From Caccoplasma intestinavium (lineage in GTDB: Bacteria > Bacteroidota > Bacteroidia > Bacteroidales > UBA11471): a stretch of 64,000 bases of DNA. The DNA lies in NCBI GenBank assembly GCA_018715885.1, contig DVKT01000022.1, positions 36,090 to 100,089 on the forward strand. The letters are read 5' to 3'. Under the pieces are notes generated by a model, which saw only the letters and a list, made by a program, of their open reading frames with translations, did not search any database and was not told the DNA's origin. Positions 43,956-52,696 of this stretch are shown here, one piece after another (the stretch's first letter is position 1; the number at the start of each line of letters is the position of its first letter). Both the position numbers and the translations under genes were made by a program.

Positions 43956-46268
43956 CTATTCTAGAATTGTTGACTGATTAATATCTTTTATTTCTGTACT
44001 ATGGAATTTGTGTTTTTTCTTACCAAACGTAAAACGATAGTTGACCGTCAACTGGAACATATTGTCATAGGTGCGTTCATAACGCATCGCATTGATTTTT
44101 GAATATGACAATCTTTCATACCAACCTTTAAACGTTGTTTTCATAAAAGGACTCAATGTCCTGAATTGGATATTCCAACCTTTTATGGAGTAACCGACAT
44201 TCAAATCAAAACCTCCCGACGATTGAATTTTCGTCCCAGATTTTTCTATATAAGAACGTTTAGGGGCATACCCTGCCGAAACCGACCAGCCTTTATGAAA
44301 AAAATAACAATCGATTGACACATTATACGAATCACCATATATCGTTTTCCAATATGCTAACTTTTCATGCTTATAGTTTCCATATACCTCAACCATCAAT
44401 TTTTGGGGTATAATACTATATTGCAACTGTAATTCATAACTTTGCGATATAGAATTACCACTACTTCGCTGCTGACAGACAAACATATCTCTGTCAGCAG
44501 CGTATTCGATATTGGTATAAGGTGAACGGTAATCTCCTCCGAATATAAAACCCGCACCCACAAAGAATCGATCTACTACCCAAGTATAAATAGCTCCGGC
44601 TTGATATTTTCGCCAATCTTTCAACCCGGGATTTCCTACGGAAATTTCATAAATATTACGACGGTACTCCGTAGCCGTGAGGTTGGTAATACTGGGCGAA
44701 GAACCTGATGTTTCGGCAACTATCTGTAACATATGTGTTTTATACATATATGTCATTTGCAATGATGGTACAAACATATGATCGAAATAGGTATCAGCAC
44801 CTGTTTGGCTGAATGATAAACGTTCTGCTAATCGCAAACGCAAATTCAAACGATTTTTTACCTTGTAATTATAGGTAAGATATAATTGTGTGTTGCCTCG
44901 GTTCAAATATACGTCGGATACCACACCTTCACGCGCGTTGCGATCGTCGGTGCGGGTAAAGTCCTGATTGGCTTCTACATTAAATGACGAACGATTCTTG
45001 AATGTTTTGGTATAATTGATTTTAAACCGTCCATACCAACTCGATTCGTCGGTTGCATTATCATAGGCCGAAGTTATTACATCATCGATTCGATAAACAT
45101 ACCAACGTTTGTAGTCGTTATTACCATAACTGCCATACCAATCCATACGCAAACGCTGGTCGTTTTTCAACGCACATTCATACCAAAACGACAATGCCGG
45201 AGACAAACCGGTCGAATGCCGGTTTTCTTGCATAGTATAGGTTTCGGGGGTATTGCTGAATGTCTGACTATTCCATACATCATTCTCTCTCAAGTTTTGA
45301 TTCAAACGAAAAGAAGAATAGACACTCTGTTTTTTATCTTTATATATGTAATTGAAATAAGAACGCAAATTATTACTGTTTTTTTGTGAAGGTAGTTCTT
45401 GGGTCGTATTCACATTCGTTCCATCAGGAAAACCGTAAGCCGTTTCTGTATAATTTTCGCTATTGTAGTTACTAAAACAATCATAGCTGTCGGCCACAGA
45501 AAGGGCAAATTCCGACTTCCCTTGAAAATATTGAGCCGTCCCCCGAGCACTACCTGTAGGTTTATTTAAGTTATGCTGACCATTGACTGCAACCGTACCG
45601 GCATAGTCCCGCTCTTTCAGTACATAGTCAAACACAACATCAGCTTTGGGATAGTCGGTATTACCATTGGTATAGAAATCGATTCGCTTGATATCTCGCG
45701 GATTCAAATTGTTTACCTCGTCTTCGGTGGCTTCCCGTCCGTCAATGCAGAACAATATCTCTCGTCCCATATAAGTCGGTTTCTGGTCATATATGCCGAT
45801 GCTCACACCGGGTATGGTCATTGTTCTCAACAAGCTGTTTCGGTCATACACATGACGTAACTGTTCACGAGTAGGGTATATCATCGTTTTTTCAGCAGTG
45901 TGCACCGTATGATTACCCGTAACAATAACCTCCTGTATGAGTGCAGAACTCCGGCTCAAAGTAATATCGCCAAGCCGCACCAACTTTTCTTCGGTAGGAT
46001 TCAATATAAGGGTCATCTCTTTATAACCGAGATAGCCTATTTGCAGACGAAACGCCTGTTTCCCCCCCGATAGTTTCAATCTAAAATCTCCTTTACTGTC
46101 AGTTATCATACTAGCAACAAGAAGAGTATCGGAAGTAAAACAACATACCGTTGCCCCTATCAGGTCATTCCGCTCACTATCCCGCACATGACCTTCCACC
46201 TCGATGGTCTGTGCCATAACAGATGGAATAGTTGTAAATATGACGATAAAAAAAACGATATATTTCAT
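43956..46268 (-). CDS. TonB-receptor-like outer-membrane beta-barrel protein
   Basis: 770 residues from MKYIVFFIV. Signal peptide ends near VMAQ. Residues about 25-110 form a carboxypeptidase-regulatory-like beta-sandwich (VEGHVRDSERNDLIGATV; GYLGYKEMTLIL). A plug-like domain (VTGNHTVHTAEKTMIYPT; ILFCIDGREA) follows, then a large barrel of alternating strands such as WYGRFKINYTKTFKNRSSFN, matching the OMP_b-brl_3 group. It follows the peptide gene after a 108-nt gap containing a long inverted repeat. It may export, import or sense the peptide product. It is 6 nt ahead of the M50-like gene. Confidence 0.8.
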   Translation of the reverse strand: MKYIVFFIVIFTTIPSVMAQTIEVEGHVRDSERNDLIGATVCCFTSDTLLVASMITDSKGDFRLKLSGGKQAFRLQIGYLGYKEMTLILNPTEEKLVRLGDITLSRSSALIQEVIVTGNHTVHTAEKTMIYPTREQLRHVYDRNSLLRTMTIPGVSIGIYDQKPTYMGREILFCIDGREATEDEVNNLNPRDIKRIDFYTNGNTDYPKADVVFDYVLKERDYAGTVAVNGQHNLNKPTGSARGTAQYFQGKSEFALSVADSYDCFSNYNSENYTETAYGFPDGTNVNTTQELPSQKNSNNLRSYFNYIYKDKKQSVYSSFRLNQNLRENDVWNSQTFSNTPETYTMQENRHSTGLSPALSFWYECALKNDQRLRMDWYGSYGNNDYKRWYVYRIDDVITSAYDNATDESSWYGRFKINYTKTFKNRSSFNVEANQDFTRTDDRNAREGVVSDVYLNRGNTQLYLTYNYKVKNRLNLRLRLAERLSFSQTGADTYFDHMFVPSLQMTYMYKTHMLQIVAETSGSSPSITNLTATEYRRNIYEISVGNPGLKDWRKYQAGAIYTWVVDRFFVGAGFIFGGDYRSPYTNIEYAADRDMFVCQQRSSGNSISQSYELQLQYSIIPQKLMVEVYGNYKHEKLAYWKTIYGDSYNVSIDCYFFHKGWSVSAGYAPKRSYIEKSGTKIQSSGGFDLNVGYSIKGWNIQFRTLSPFMKTTFKGWYERLSYSKINAMRYERTYDNMFQLTVNYRFTFGKKKHKFHSTEIKDINQSTILE

Positions 46269-46290
46269 TATATTATCATATAATGTATAC

Positions 46291-46374
46291 AAAAATTGAG
46301 GGTAATCAAGATTTATACTGAATATAATACCATATATAATTTAAAAATATAGATCTCTCACACCCTCAACTTTT
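46291..46374 (-). repeat. Inverted repeat between the peptide gene and the barrel gene
   Basis: On the minus strand GTTGAGGGT pairs with ACCCTCAATTTT further down, a stem of 8-9 bp with a loop of about 58 nt, ending in a T run. It begins only a few bases after the peptide stop. It could act as an attenuating terminator or RNA stabiliser so that the small peptide is made in excess of the membrane proteins downstream. Confidence 0.45.
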
Positions 46375-46376
46375 AT

Positions 46377-46598
46377 TTATAAATCAAATTCTTGGCAATA
46401 TTCTGAACAGTATTGCTTACATTTTCCATTACATATACAAATGCATTCATCCGAAGAATCAGAACTATCCATATTCAACAACGCCGCTATTGCTAACGGG
46501 TCTGTTTCCAATCGTTGTTCCAGCTCATCTAAATAAAAAGCTGGCAACTCTTCGTTCAGAGAACGAAGTTCATTTTTCTTCTCTTTCATAATTTTCAT
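46377..46598 (-). CDS. Cys-rich RiPP precursor candidate
   Basis: 73 residues. A charged, helical leader of about 42 residues (ELPAFYLDELEQRLETDPL) is followed by an acidic stretch DSSDSSDE and a short C-terminal core with six cysteines at 52, 54, 56, 60, 64 and 68, pattern CxCxCx3Cx3Cx3C. No Gly-Gly leader cleavage site and no signal peptide. It lies 15 nt downstream of the radical SAM/SPASM gene and upstream of a PqqD-type metalloprotease. The spacing suits thioether (Cys-to-alpha or beta carbon) cross-links of the sactipeptide or ranthipeptide type; that chemistry is inferred from the neighbour, not shown. Start 46598 and 46589 (fourth codon Met) are both possible. Confidence 0.72.
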   Translation of the reverse strand: MKIMKEKKNELRSLNEELPAFYLDELEQRLETDPLAIAALLNMDSSDSSDECICICNGKCKQYCSEYCQEFDL

Positions 46599-46613
46599 TT
46601 TTAAGTTAATAAA

Positions 46614-47954
46614 TCAGTTATTTAATTGCAGATCTGCATACGCTTTATTGACAGCATAACGCACAATATCTTCCATACGAAGACAATGATGTCGTTTCAG
46701 ATTATGAGCCGGACATCCGCATCCGCATAACAAAGCATATTTGCACACGGTACAAGCCTGAATCTCTGATATATGCGCCTTATGCCAATTGTCGAGAGGT
46801 TCCTGACTCCAAGAAACACCGCCAGCACTCGCATAATGACCTATGCAGTGTTCGGGCCGGCCTACGACTTCCCAGCAAGGATAGATATTACCATATGGAT
46901 CAAAAACAAAGCTTCCAGTCTGCGCTCTACAAAAAATAGGATGAAAAGACAGAGGTTTTTTCCTCATAATGGCTTGATAAAGTTTATCAAACACGCCATA
47001 ATCCTGATATTCAAATTGAGATTTAGAAACACTATGCTTTTGAATAAATTCTCGTTGCGTCAAGTAATGATAAGTATTGTCCGTTTCGGATTCAGAATAA
47101 TCAACCAACAATGCCGAATTCATTGAAAAAAGCGGATTTTCGACATACTGTAAACGCTCGAAAATCGCTTGTAACTCTTTCAAATCTTCGATATTCTCCC
47201 TATCTGTATTAACCCGTACAGAAACCCGAACACCTCTCTTCAAAGCCAAACCGATATTATCCAAAATACGGTCGAATGTAGGGAAACCCTGGCAATGTAT
47301 GCGACGACTATTATGGTGGTCACGAACACCATCTACCGTGATTTGCAAAAAAGCGATGCCGTCGGGTGAAAGTAAGTCTTCATAAGCAACCAAATCATAA
47401 CCATTTGTAATAGCAGAAAATGTAAAACCTAACCTTTTGCCTCTATCAATAATATAAGATATGATTTTTCTGTTTTGTACTAAAAGAGGTTCCCCTCCAT
47501 ATAATGTAATATTTTTAAAAAAATACTTTTCGTTAGGTTCTATATAAAAAATTGCTTCAAAAGCTTTATCTACCATCTCAGGAGTAAATACCATTTTATC
47601 CCTTCCTACTCCTTTCTCAAAACAATATGGGCAACGGAAATTACAATCGTAAGTAATGACAAATGTAAAACCTTTTTTCAACAACATATCTCTACGGAAT
47701 AAAATATCGGCCATGTATGCAACATAATCATACTCTTCTTGCTCCGCTTTTTCAGTAATATATCCGCGTTGTATCAATGCAGACCATGTTTTTGCAGAAT
47801 AAGGAAATTCACTCTCTGTAAACGTATCGTGACTATTGATAAAAGAAACGATTTTATCATTCACTAAATCAATAGCTCCTGTATAACCGTGAATCAACAT
47901 ATGATCATTACTACCATCGACCTTTACATCGGTCATATAAGAAGACTTTCTCAT
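46614..47954 (-). CDS. Radical SAM/SPASM peptide maturase
   Basis: 446 residues. The N-terminal about 90 residues look like a recognition element (LIHGYTGAIDLVNDKIVSFI). The radical SAM cluster motif is CNFRCPYC (C104, C108, C111), followed by LYGGEPLL and VTVDGxxDHH-type segments. The C-terminal SPASM region holds nine cysteines (342, 360, 370, 401, 404, 410, 412, 414, 424) in the order expected for two extra 4Fe-4S clusters. It should modify the small peptide encoded 15 nt downstream. The maturase comes first in the operon, which is less common than precursor first. Confidence 0.88.
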   Translation of the reverse strand: MRKSSYMTDVKVDGSNDHMLIHGYTGAIDLVNDKIVSFINSHDTFTESEFPYSAKTWSALIQRGYITEKAEQEEYDYVAYMADILFRRDMLLKKGFTFVITYDCNFRCPYCFEKGVGRDKMVFTPEMVDKAFEAIFYIEPNEKYFFKNITLYGGEPLLVQNRKIISYIIDRGKRLGFTFSAITNGYDLVAYEDLLSPDGIAFLQITVDGVRDHHNSRRIHCQGFPTFDRILDNIGLALKRGVRVSVRVNTDRENIEDLKELQAIFERLQYVENPLFSMNSALLVDYSESETDNTYHYLTQREFIQKHSVSKSQFEYQDYGVFDKLYQAIMRKKPLSFHPIFCRAQTGSFVFDPYGNIYPCWEVVGRPEHCIGHYASAGGVSWSQEPLDNWHKAHISEIQACTVCKYALLCGCGCPAHNLKRHHCLRMEDIVRYAVNKAYADLQLNN

Positions 47955-47991
47955 GATATTAAATTTTTACATTAATCAATAATATTTTTTG

Positions 47992-48022
47992 CAAATATAG
48001 AAAATTTATTTTATAAAACAAA
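47992..48022 (-). promoter_or_regulatory. Promoter of the peptide-maturase operon
   Basis: On the minus strand TTTG (48022-48019) is followed after 19 nt by TATATTTG (47999-47992), a full consensus Bacteroidetes promoter 30-40 nt before the maturase ATG. No other promoter was recognised as far as 38769. Confidence 0.75.
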
Positions 48023-48276
48023 TAATTTATCATCAATTATCTTTCAAATATAAAAAACAAGCATAAATAAATTTCAGAATATTTATACACACAAAATAAT
48101 ACATTTATTATTGTTGTATATAAACTATTGCATTTCCAATAAGCATACAACTGATGTTATTCGATTTTCTATAATCTACTCGATAAAGGCTTCTCATTCT
48201 TTGAAAAATTTATCACCCGTTTTCCGCAACGATAAAAAATATACAGAAATATTTTCTTCCACACTTCCCCTCGTGC

Positions 48277-48284
48277 TATCTTTG
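48277..48284 (+). promoter_or_regulatory. Promoter -7 element for uxuA
   Basis: TATCTTTG at 48277-48284 matches the -7 consensus and stands 26 nt before the uxuA ATG. The -33 position is poor, which suits an activator-dependent sugar gene. Confidence 0.5.
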
Positions 48285-48309
48285 TCGTAATCTTATAAAA
48301 TTATCTGTC

Positions 48310-49497
48310 ATGGAGAAGACATGGAGATGGTTTGGTCCCAACGATCCGATTACGCTCGACATGTTACGGCAAATCGGTGTGGAAGGTATCGTTACCGCCC
48401 TGCACGATGTTCCTAACGGAGATGTCTGGGAAATCGAGAATATATCCCGCAGGAAAGCCTATATCGAATCGCACGGCCTGCGATGGTCGGTCGTAGAAAG
48501 CCTGCCCGTATGCGAAGCCGTCAAATATGGCGGAGCAGAAAGAGACCGGCTCATCGAGAACTATAAAAACAGTCTGGCCAATTTGGGTCGATGCGGTATA
48601 AAAACCGTATGCTACAACTTTATGCCCGTCATCGACTGGATACGCACCGACCTGCAACACCCGTGGGCCGACGGTACCACATCGCTCTACTTCGACCGGG
48701 CGCGTTTCGCCTACTTCGACCTTCACATTCTCGAACGCCCCGGAGCAGAAAAAGATTATCCCGATCCGCTCCTCGCGAAAGTCGAAGAGATGGGTAAAGT
48801 CATCAGCGAGAAAGAGAAAAACGACCTCATCGAGACAATCATCGTAAAGACACAAGGATTTGTCAACGGGAATATCAAAGAGGGAGATGAAAATCCGGTA
48901 AAAATATTCAAAAAACTATTGTCGCACTACGAGGGCATTGACCGTGCAGCCCTCCGCGAAAACATGCGGTACTTCTTGTCGGCCATCATGCCCGTGTGCG
49001 AAACATTCGGCATAAATATGTGCGTGCACCCCGACGACCCGCCTTTCCAAGTACTGGGTCTTCCCCGCATCGTAACCGACGAAGCAGACATCGCATGGAT
49101 ACTCCATGCCGTCGACAACCCGCACAACGGACTCACTTTTTGCGCCGGGTCGCTCAGTGCCGGATCGCAAAACGACACACGGGAACTGGCCCGGAAATTT
49201 GCCAAACGAACACACTTCGTGCACCTGCGGAGTACAGATGTATTGCCTAACGGAAACTTCATCGAAAGCTCCCACCTATCGGGGCGCGGACATCTCATCG
49301 ACTTGATACGTGTTTTTGAAAAAGAGAATCCGCACCTTCCTATGCGCGTCGATCATGGACGCACCATGTTGGGGGACGAAAATCAGAACTACAATCCCGG
49401 ATATTCTTTTCACGGTCGCATGCTGGCACTGGCGCAAGTCGAAGGTATGATGGCCGTTGTGAAAGACGAACTACAAAAACAAATTTACATACCATGA
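48310..49497 (+). CDS. uxuA: D-mannonate dehydratase
   Basis: 395 residues, the normal length. It dehydrates D-mannonate to 2-keto-3-deoxygluconate in glucuronate breakdown. The start MEKTWRWFGPNDPITLDMLRQIG and the segments CYNFMPVIDWIRTDL, CVHPDDPPF, HFVHLRS, SSHLSGRGHLIDLI and MRVDHGRTML are those of UxuA (Mn2+/Fe2+ ligands Cys/His/Asp). It overlaps the GH2 gene by 4 nt, so glucuronide cleavage and glucuronate use are linked. uxaC and uxuB are not in the window. Confidence 0.95.
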   Translation: MEKTWRWFGPNDPITLDMLRQIGVEGIVTALHDVPNGDVWEIENISRRKAYIESHGLRWSVVESLPVCEAVKYGGAERDRLIENYKNSLANLGRCGIKTVCYNFMPVIDWIRTDLQHPWADGTTSLYFDRARFAYFDLHILERPGAEKDYPDPLLAKVEEMGKVISEKEKNDLIETIIVKTQGFVNGNIKEGDENPVKIFKKLLSHYEGIDRAALRENMRYFLSAIMPVCETFGINMCVHPDDPPFQVLGLPRIVTDEADIAWILHAVDNPHNGLTFCAGSLSAGSQNDTRELARKFAKRTHFVHLRSTDVLPNGNFIESSHLSGRGHLIDLIRVFEKENPHLPMRVDHGRTMLGDENQNYNPGYSFHGRMLALAQVEGMMAVVKDELQKQIYIP

Positions 49498-52472
49498 AAC
49501 GTACTTATCTTTTTTACCCATTATTCGTTATTCTCTGCCTGTCTCTCTCCCTGCCGGTGAGTGGCAGTGTGCGGGAAAAGTATAACTTCAATCCGCAATG
49601 GCTTTTGCATGTAGGCGATATGCACGGAGCCGAAAAAGTAAAATTTCCCGATAAGGATTGGAAAAAAATCACCCTTCCGCGAGCCTTCAACGAAGACGAA
49701 GCATTCAAAGTTCCCATAAAGGAAATGACCGACACTGTCGCGTGGTACCGGAAACACTTCAAACTGCCGAAATCGGCCAAAGGGAAGAAGGTATTCATCG
49801 AGTTCGAGGGTGTGCGGCAAGGCGCCGATTTCTACCTCAACGGCAAACACATAGGACTGCACGAGAATGGTGTCATGGCCGTAGGCTTCGACCTCACCCC
49901 TTACCTCAACTTCAACGGGGAAAACGTGATCGCCGTGCGGGTCGACAACGACTGGCAATACCGAGAGAGAGCAACCGGCAGCCGGTTCCAATGGAACGAC
50001 CAGAACTTCAATGCCAACTACGGTGGGATAACCAAAAACGTGTGGCTGCACATCACCGATAAATTATATCAGACATTACCGCTATACAGCAACCTGCAAA
50101 CTACCGGAGTCTATGTATATGCCTCCGATATAAAAGTAAAAAGCCGGAAAGCGATGATACACGCCGAATCCCAAATCCGTAATGAGCACGACAAACCGAT
50201 GACCGTCGGCTATGAAGTAGACTTATATGACTACGAAGGCAAGCGGGTAAGCTCTTTCTCGGGTACGCCCATAACCGTAAATCCGCAAGAAACCGCAATG
50301 CTGGAAGCCTATGCCCCATTGGAGAATATCCATTTTTGGAGCTGGGGATACGGCTATCTCTATCATGTCGTAACCCGTCTCATCGTCGACAATAAATCCA
50401 TCGACGAAGTCGTTACGACGACCGGATTCCGCAAGACCCGATTTGGAAGCGGGAAAGTATGGCTCAATGACCGTGTCATACAACTCAAAGGCTATGCGCA
50501 ACGCTCGAGCAACGAATGGCCGGGCGTGGGCATATCGGTTCCGCCCTGGCTGAGCGACTATTCCAACGGATTGATGATCGAACACAATGCCAACCTTTTC
50601 CGCTGGATGCACATCACCCCGCAAAAACAGGATATCGAGTCCTGCGACAGGGTCGGTGTCATACAGATGCTTCCGGCCGGAGATGCCGAAAAAGATGTGG
50701 AGGGACGGCGTTGGGAACAACGTAAAGAACTGATGCGCGACGTCATCATCTATACACGCAACAACCCGAGTATCCTCTTTTACGAATGCGGGAACGAATC
50801 CATCAGCCGGGAGCACATGATAGAGATGATCGCGATACGCGACCAGTACGACCCGCATGGAGGTCGGGCTATCGGTTCACGCGAAATGCTCGACATCAGA
50901 GAGGCTGAATACGGAGGAGAAATGCTTTACATCAACAAAAGCGAACACCACCCGATGATACAGACCGAATACTGCCGGGACGAAGGTCTGCGCAAATATT
51001 GGGACGAGTACAGTTATCCCTATCACAAACAGGGAGACGGACCGCTGTATAAAGGGCAAGATGCCTCGGCCTATAATCAGAATCAGGATATGCTTGCCAT
51101 AGAATTTGTCCGCCGCTGGTACGATATGTGGCGCGAACGTCCCGGTACAGGACGCAGGGTGAATTCAGGCGGCGCGAAAATCATCTTTTCCGATACGCAA
51201 ACTCACGGGCGCAGCGAGATGAACTACCGTGTGAGCGGTGTCGTCGATGCGTTCAGAATACCCAAAGACGGATATTTCGCACACAAAGTCATGTGGGACA
51301 GCTGGGTCGACATCGAAAACCACCATACGCATATCATCGGGCACTGGAACTACACCCCCGACACCCGAAAGCCCGTATATGTTGTATCGTCGGGCGATAA
51401 GGTGGAATTATTCGTCAATGGAAAATCAAAAGGATTCGGCCGGCAGGAATACCGTTTTCTCTTCACGTTCGACTCCATACAATGGGAAAAAGGCTGCATC
51501 GAAGCTGTCTCTTACCTCGAAGATGGCACAGAAGTAAGCCGGAGCTCCATAAAAACCATCGGAGACCCGAAAGAATTAAAATTGTCGTTGATACAAGGGC
51601 CTAACGGAACTTATGCTGACGGAGCGGACTTGGCCCTCGTACAAATCGAAGTTGTCGATGAGAACGGCGACCGCTGCCCGTTGGCCAACAATATGGTAAA
51701 ATTCGATTTGCAAGGTCCGGCCGAATGGCGCGGCGGTATAGCTCAGGGAAAAGACAATTATGTCCTATCGAAAGAGCTTCCCGTCGAATGCGGCATTACA
51801 CGTGTCATGATACGGACAACCGATAAATCGGGAAAAATAACCCTGAAAGCCGAAGCCGAAGGATTGCCTTCGAATGAAATAACTTTTGAAACAAAACCCG
51901 TCAAAGTCAGAAACGGACTCTCCTCGTACTTCCCGGCACAAAATCTCCCCAGCCGTTTTGACCGTGGAGAGACTCCCGCCACCCCGTCTTACAGAGACTC
52001 CAAAGTCGATGTCAAAGTAGACAGTATCATTGCTGGCTGCAACCAAGACGATGCAATGAACAGTATCGACGACAACGAATTGAGCGAATGGAGAAACGAC
52101 GGAAAATCGAATACGGCATGGATTGCCTATAAACTCGAACGCCGTGCCGAAATCGATGATATATGTATCAAACTCACCGGTTGGAGACAACGTTCCTATC
52201 CTCTCGAAGTATATGCGGGAAACACTTTGATATGGAGCGGTAATACCGAAAAAAGTTTGGGATACGTACACTTGCTCATCGACAAGCCGATCCGTTCAGA
52301 CCTCATAACCATCAAGTTGAAAGGTGCAACTGTCGATTCCGACGCATTCGGACAAATTATCGAAGTTGCCGAAGCCCAAGCCGGGAAGCTCGACCTGTTA
52401 GACGGCAAGAAAAAGAAGAAAAATGAACTACGCATCGTCGAGATAGAGTTCTTGGAAACACTCGACCAGTAA
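49494..52472 (+). CDS. Secreted glycoside hydrolase family 2 enzyme
   Basis: 992 residues with a signal peptide ending near PVSGSV. Order: GH2 sugar-binding jelly roll (VAWYRKHFKLP; FIEFEGVRQGADFYLNGKHIG), immunoglobulin-like sandwich, TIM barrel with NNPSILFYECGNES (candidate acid/base Glu435) and MIQTEYCRDEG (candidate nucleophile Glu492), then further beta domains and a C-terminal discoidin-like domain from about residue 850. Coupling to uxuA points to a beta-glucuronidase or another uronide-releasing activity, but beta-galactosidase-like specificity cannot be excluded. It is followed by a long perfect palindrome. Confidence 0.83.
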   Translation: MKRTYLFYPLFVILCLSLSLPVSGSVREKYNFNPQWLLHVGDMHGAEKVKFPDKDWKKITLPRAFNEDEAFKVPIKEMTDTVAWYRKHFKLPKSAKGKKVFIEFEGVRQGADFYLNGKHIGLHENGVMAVGFDLTPYLNFNGENVIAVRVDNDWQYRERATGSRFQWNDQNFNANYGGITKNVWLHITDKLYQTLPLYSNLQTTGVYVYASDIKVKSRKAMIHAESQIRNEHDKPMTVGYEVDLYDYEGKRVSSFSGTPITVNPQETAMLEAYAPLENIHFWSWGYGYLYHVVTRLIVDNKSIDEVVTTTGFRKTRFGSGKVWLNDRVIQLKGYAQRSSNEWPGVGISVPPWLSDYSNGLMIEHNANLFRWMHITPQKQDIESCDRVGVIQMLPAGDAEKDVEGRRWEQRKELMRDVIIYTRNNPSILFYECGNESISREHMIEMIAIRDQYDPHGGRAIGSREMLDIREAEYGGEMLYINKSEHHPMIQTEYCRDEGLRKYWDEYSYPYHKQGDGPLYKGQDASAYNQNQDMLAIEFVRRWYDMWRERPGTGRRVNSGGAKIIFSDTQTHGRSEMNYRVSGVVDAFRIPKDGYFAHKVMWDSWVDIENHHTHIIGHWNYTPDTRKPVYVVSSGDKVELFVNGKSKGFGRQEYRFLFTFDSIQWEKGCIEAVSYLEDGTEVSRSSIKTIGDPKELKLSLIQGPNGTYADGADLALVQIEVVDENGDRCPLANNMVKFDLQGPAEWRGGIAQGKDNYVLSKELPVECGITRVMIRTTDKSGKITLKAEAEGLPSNEITFETKPVKVRNGLSSYFPAQNLPSRFDRGETPATPSYRDSKVDVKVDSIIAGCNQDDAMNSIDDNELSEWRNDGKSNTAWIAYKLERRAEIDDICIKLTGWRQRSYPLEVYAGNTLIWSGNTEKSLGYVHLLIDKPIRSDLITIKLKGATVDSDAFGQIIEVAEAQAGKLDLLDGKKKKKNELRIVEIEFLETLDQ

Positions 52473-52486
52473 TATCTCTCCTAATC

Positions 52487-52534
52487 AAAAGGAAATACCC
52501 TTTGTGTGTATACACACAAAGGGTATTTCCTTTT
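52487..52534 (+). terminator. Terminator: perfect 48-bp palindrome
   Basis: 24 bp (52487-52510) are directly followed by their exact reverse complement (52511-52534), with A and T runs at the ends. It is placed just after the GH2 stop and can act as a terminator in RNA. In DNA it is a perfect cruciform-capable palindrome. Confidence 0.75.
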
Positions 52535-52696
52535 ATTCATAAAGTAGATTGCGTAAAATCTAACTCATAACAAATTTTACCTCTTTCTCCTCTATAAAAA
52601 TATGCAATTTTTTTTTCAGATCGATTTATTGAGTTTTTATGGGCTTAGTTCGGTGATTTTTCGTAAACTTGTAAAGAAAAATTCTGCGCAACATAT

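Larger units (their letters stand above)
47955..48309. other. AT-rich divergent gap of 355 bp
   Basis: The gap separates the peptide operon from uxuA. It holds the maturase promoter (47992-48022, minus) and the uxuA -7 element (48277-48284, plus). It is clearly AT-rich. A 29-codon minus-strand frame starting at 48196 was seen but has no support. No repeat, sRNA or riboswitch was recognised. Confidence 0.6.

Noticed and set aside
48107..48196. 29-codon minus-strand frame upstream of the radical SAM gene as a second precursor peptide
   Set aside because: It has one cysteine, no leader resembling the 73-residue peptide, and lies upstream of the recognised promoter.
38769..48300. Mobile element or prophage carrying the peptide operon
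   Set aside because: No transposase, integrase, terminal repeats or tRNA target duplication were seen at either end; only the AT-rich bias is suggestive.
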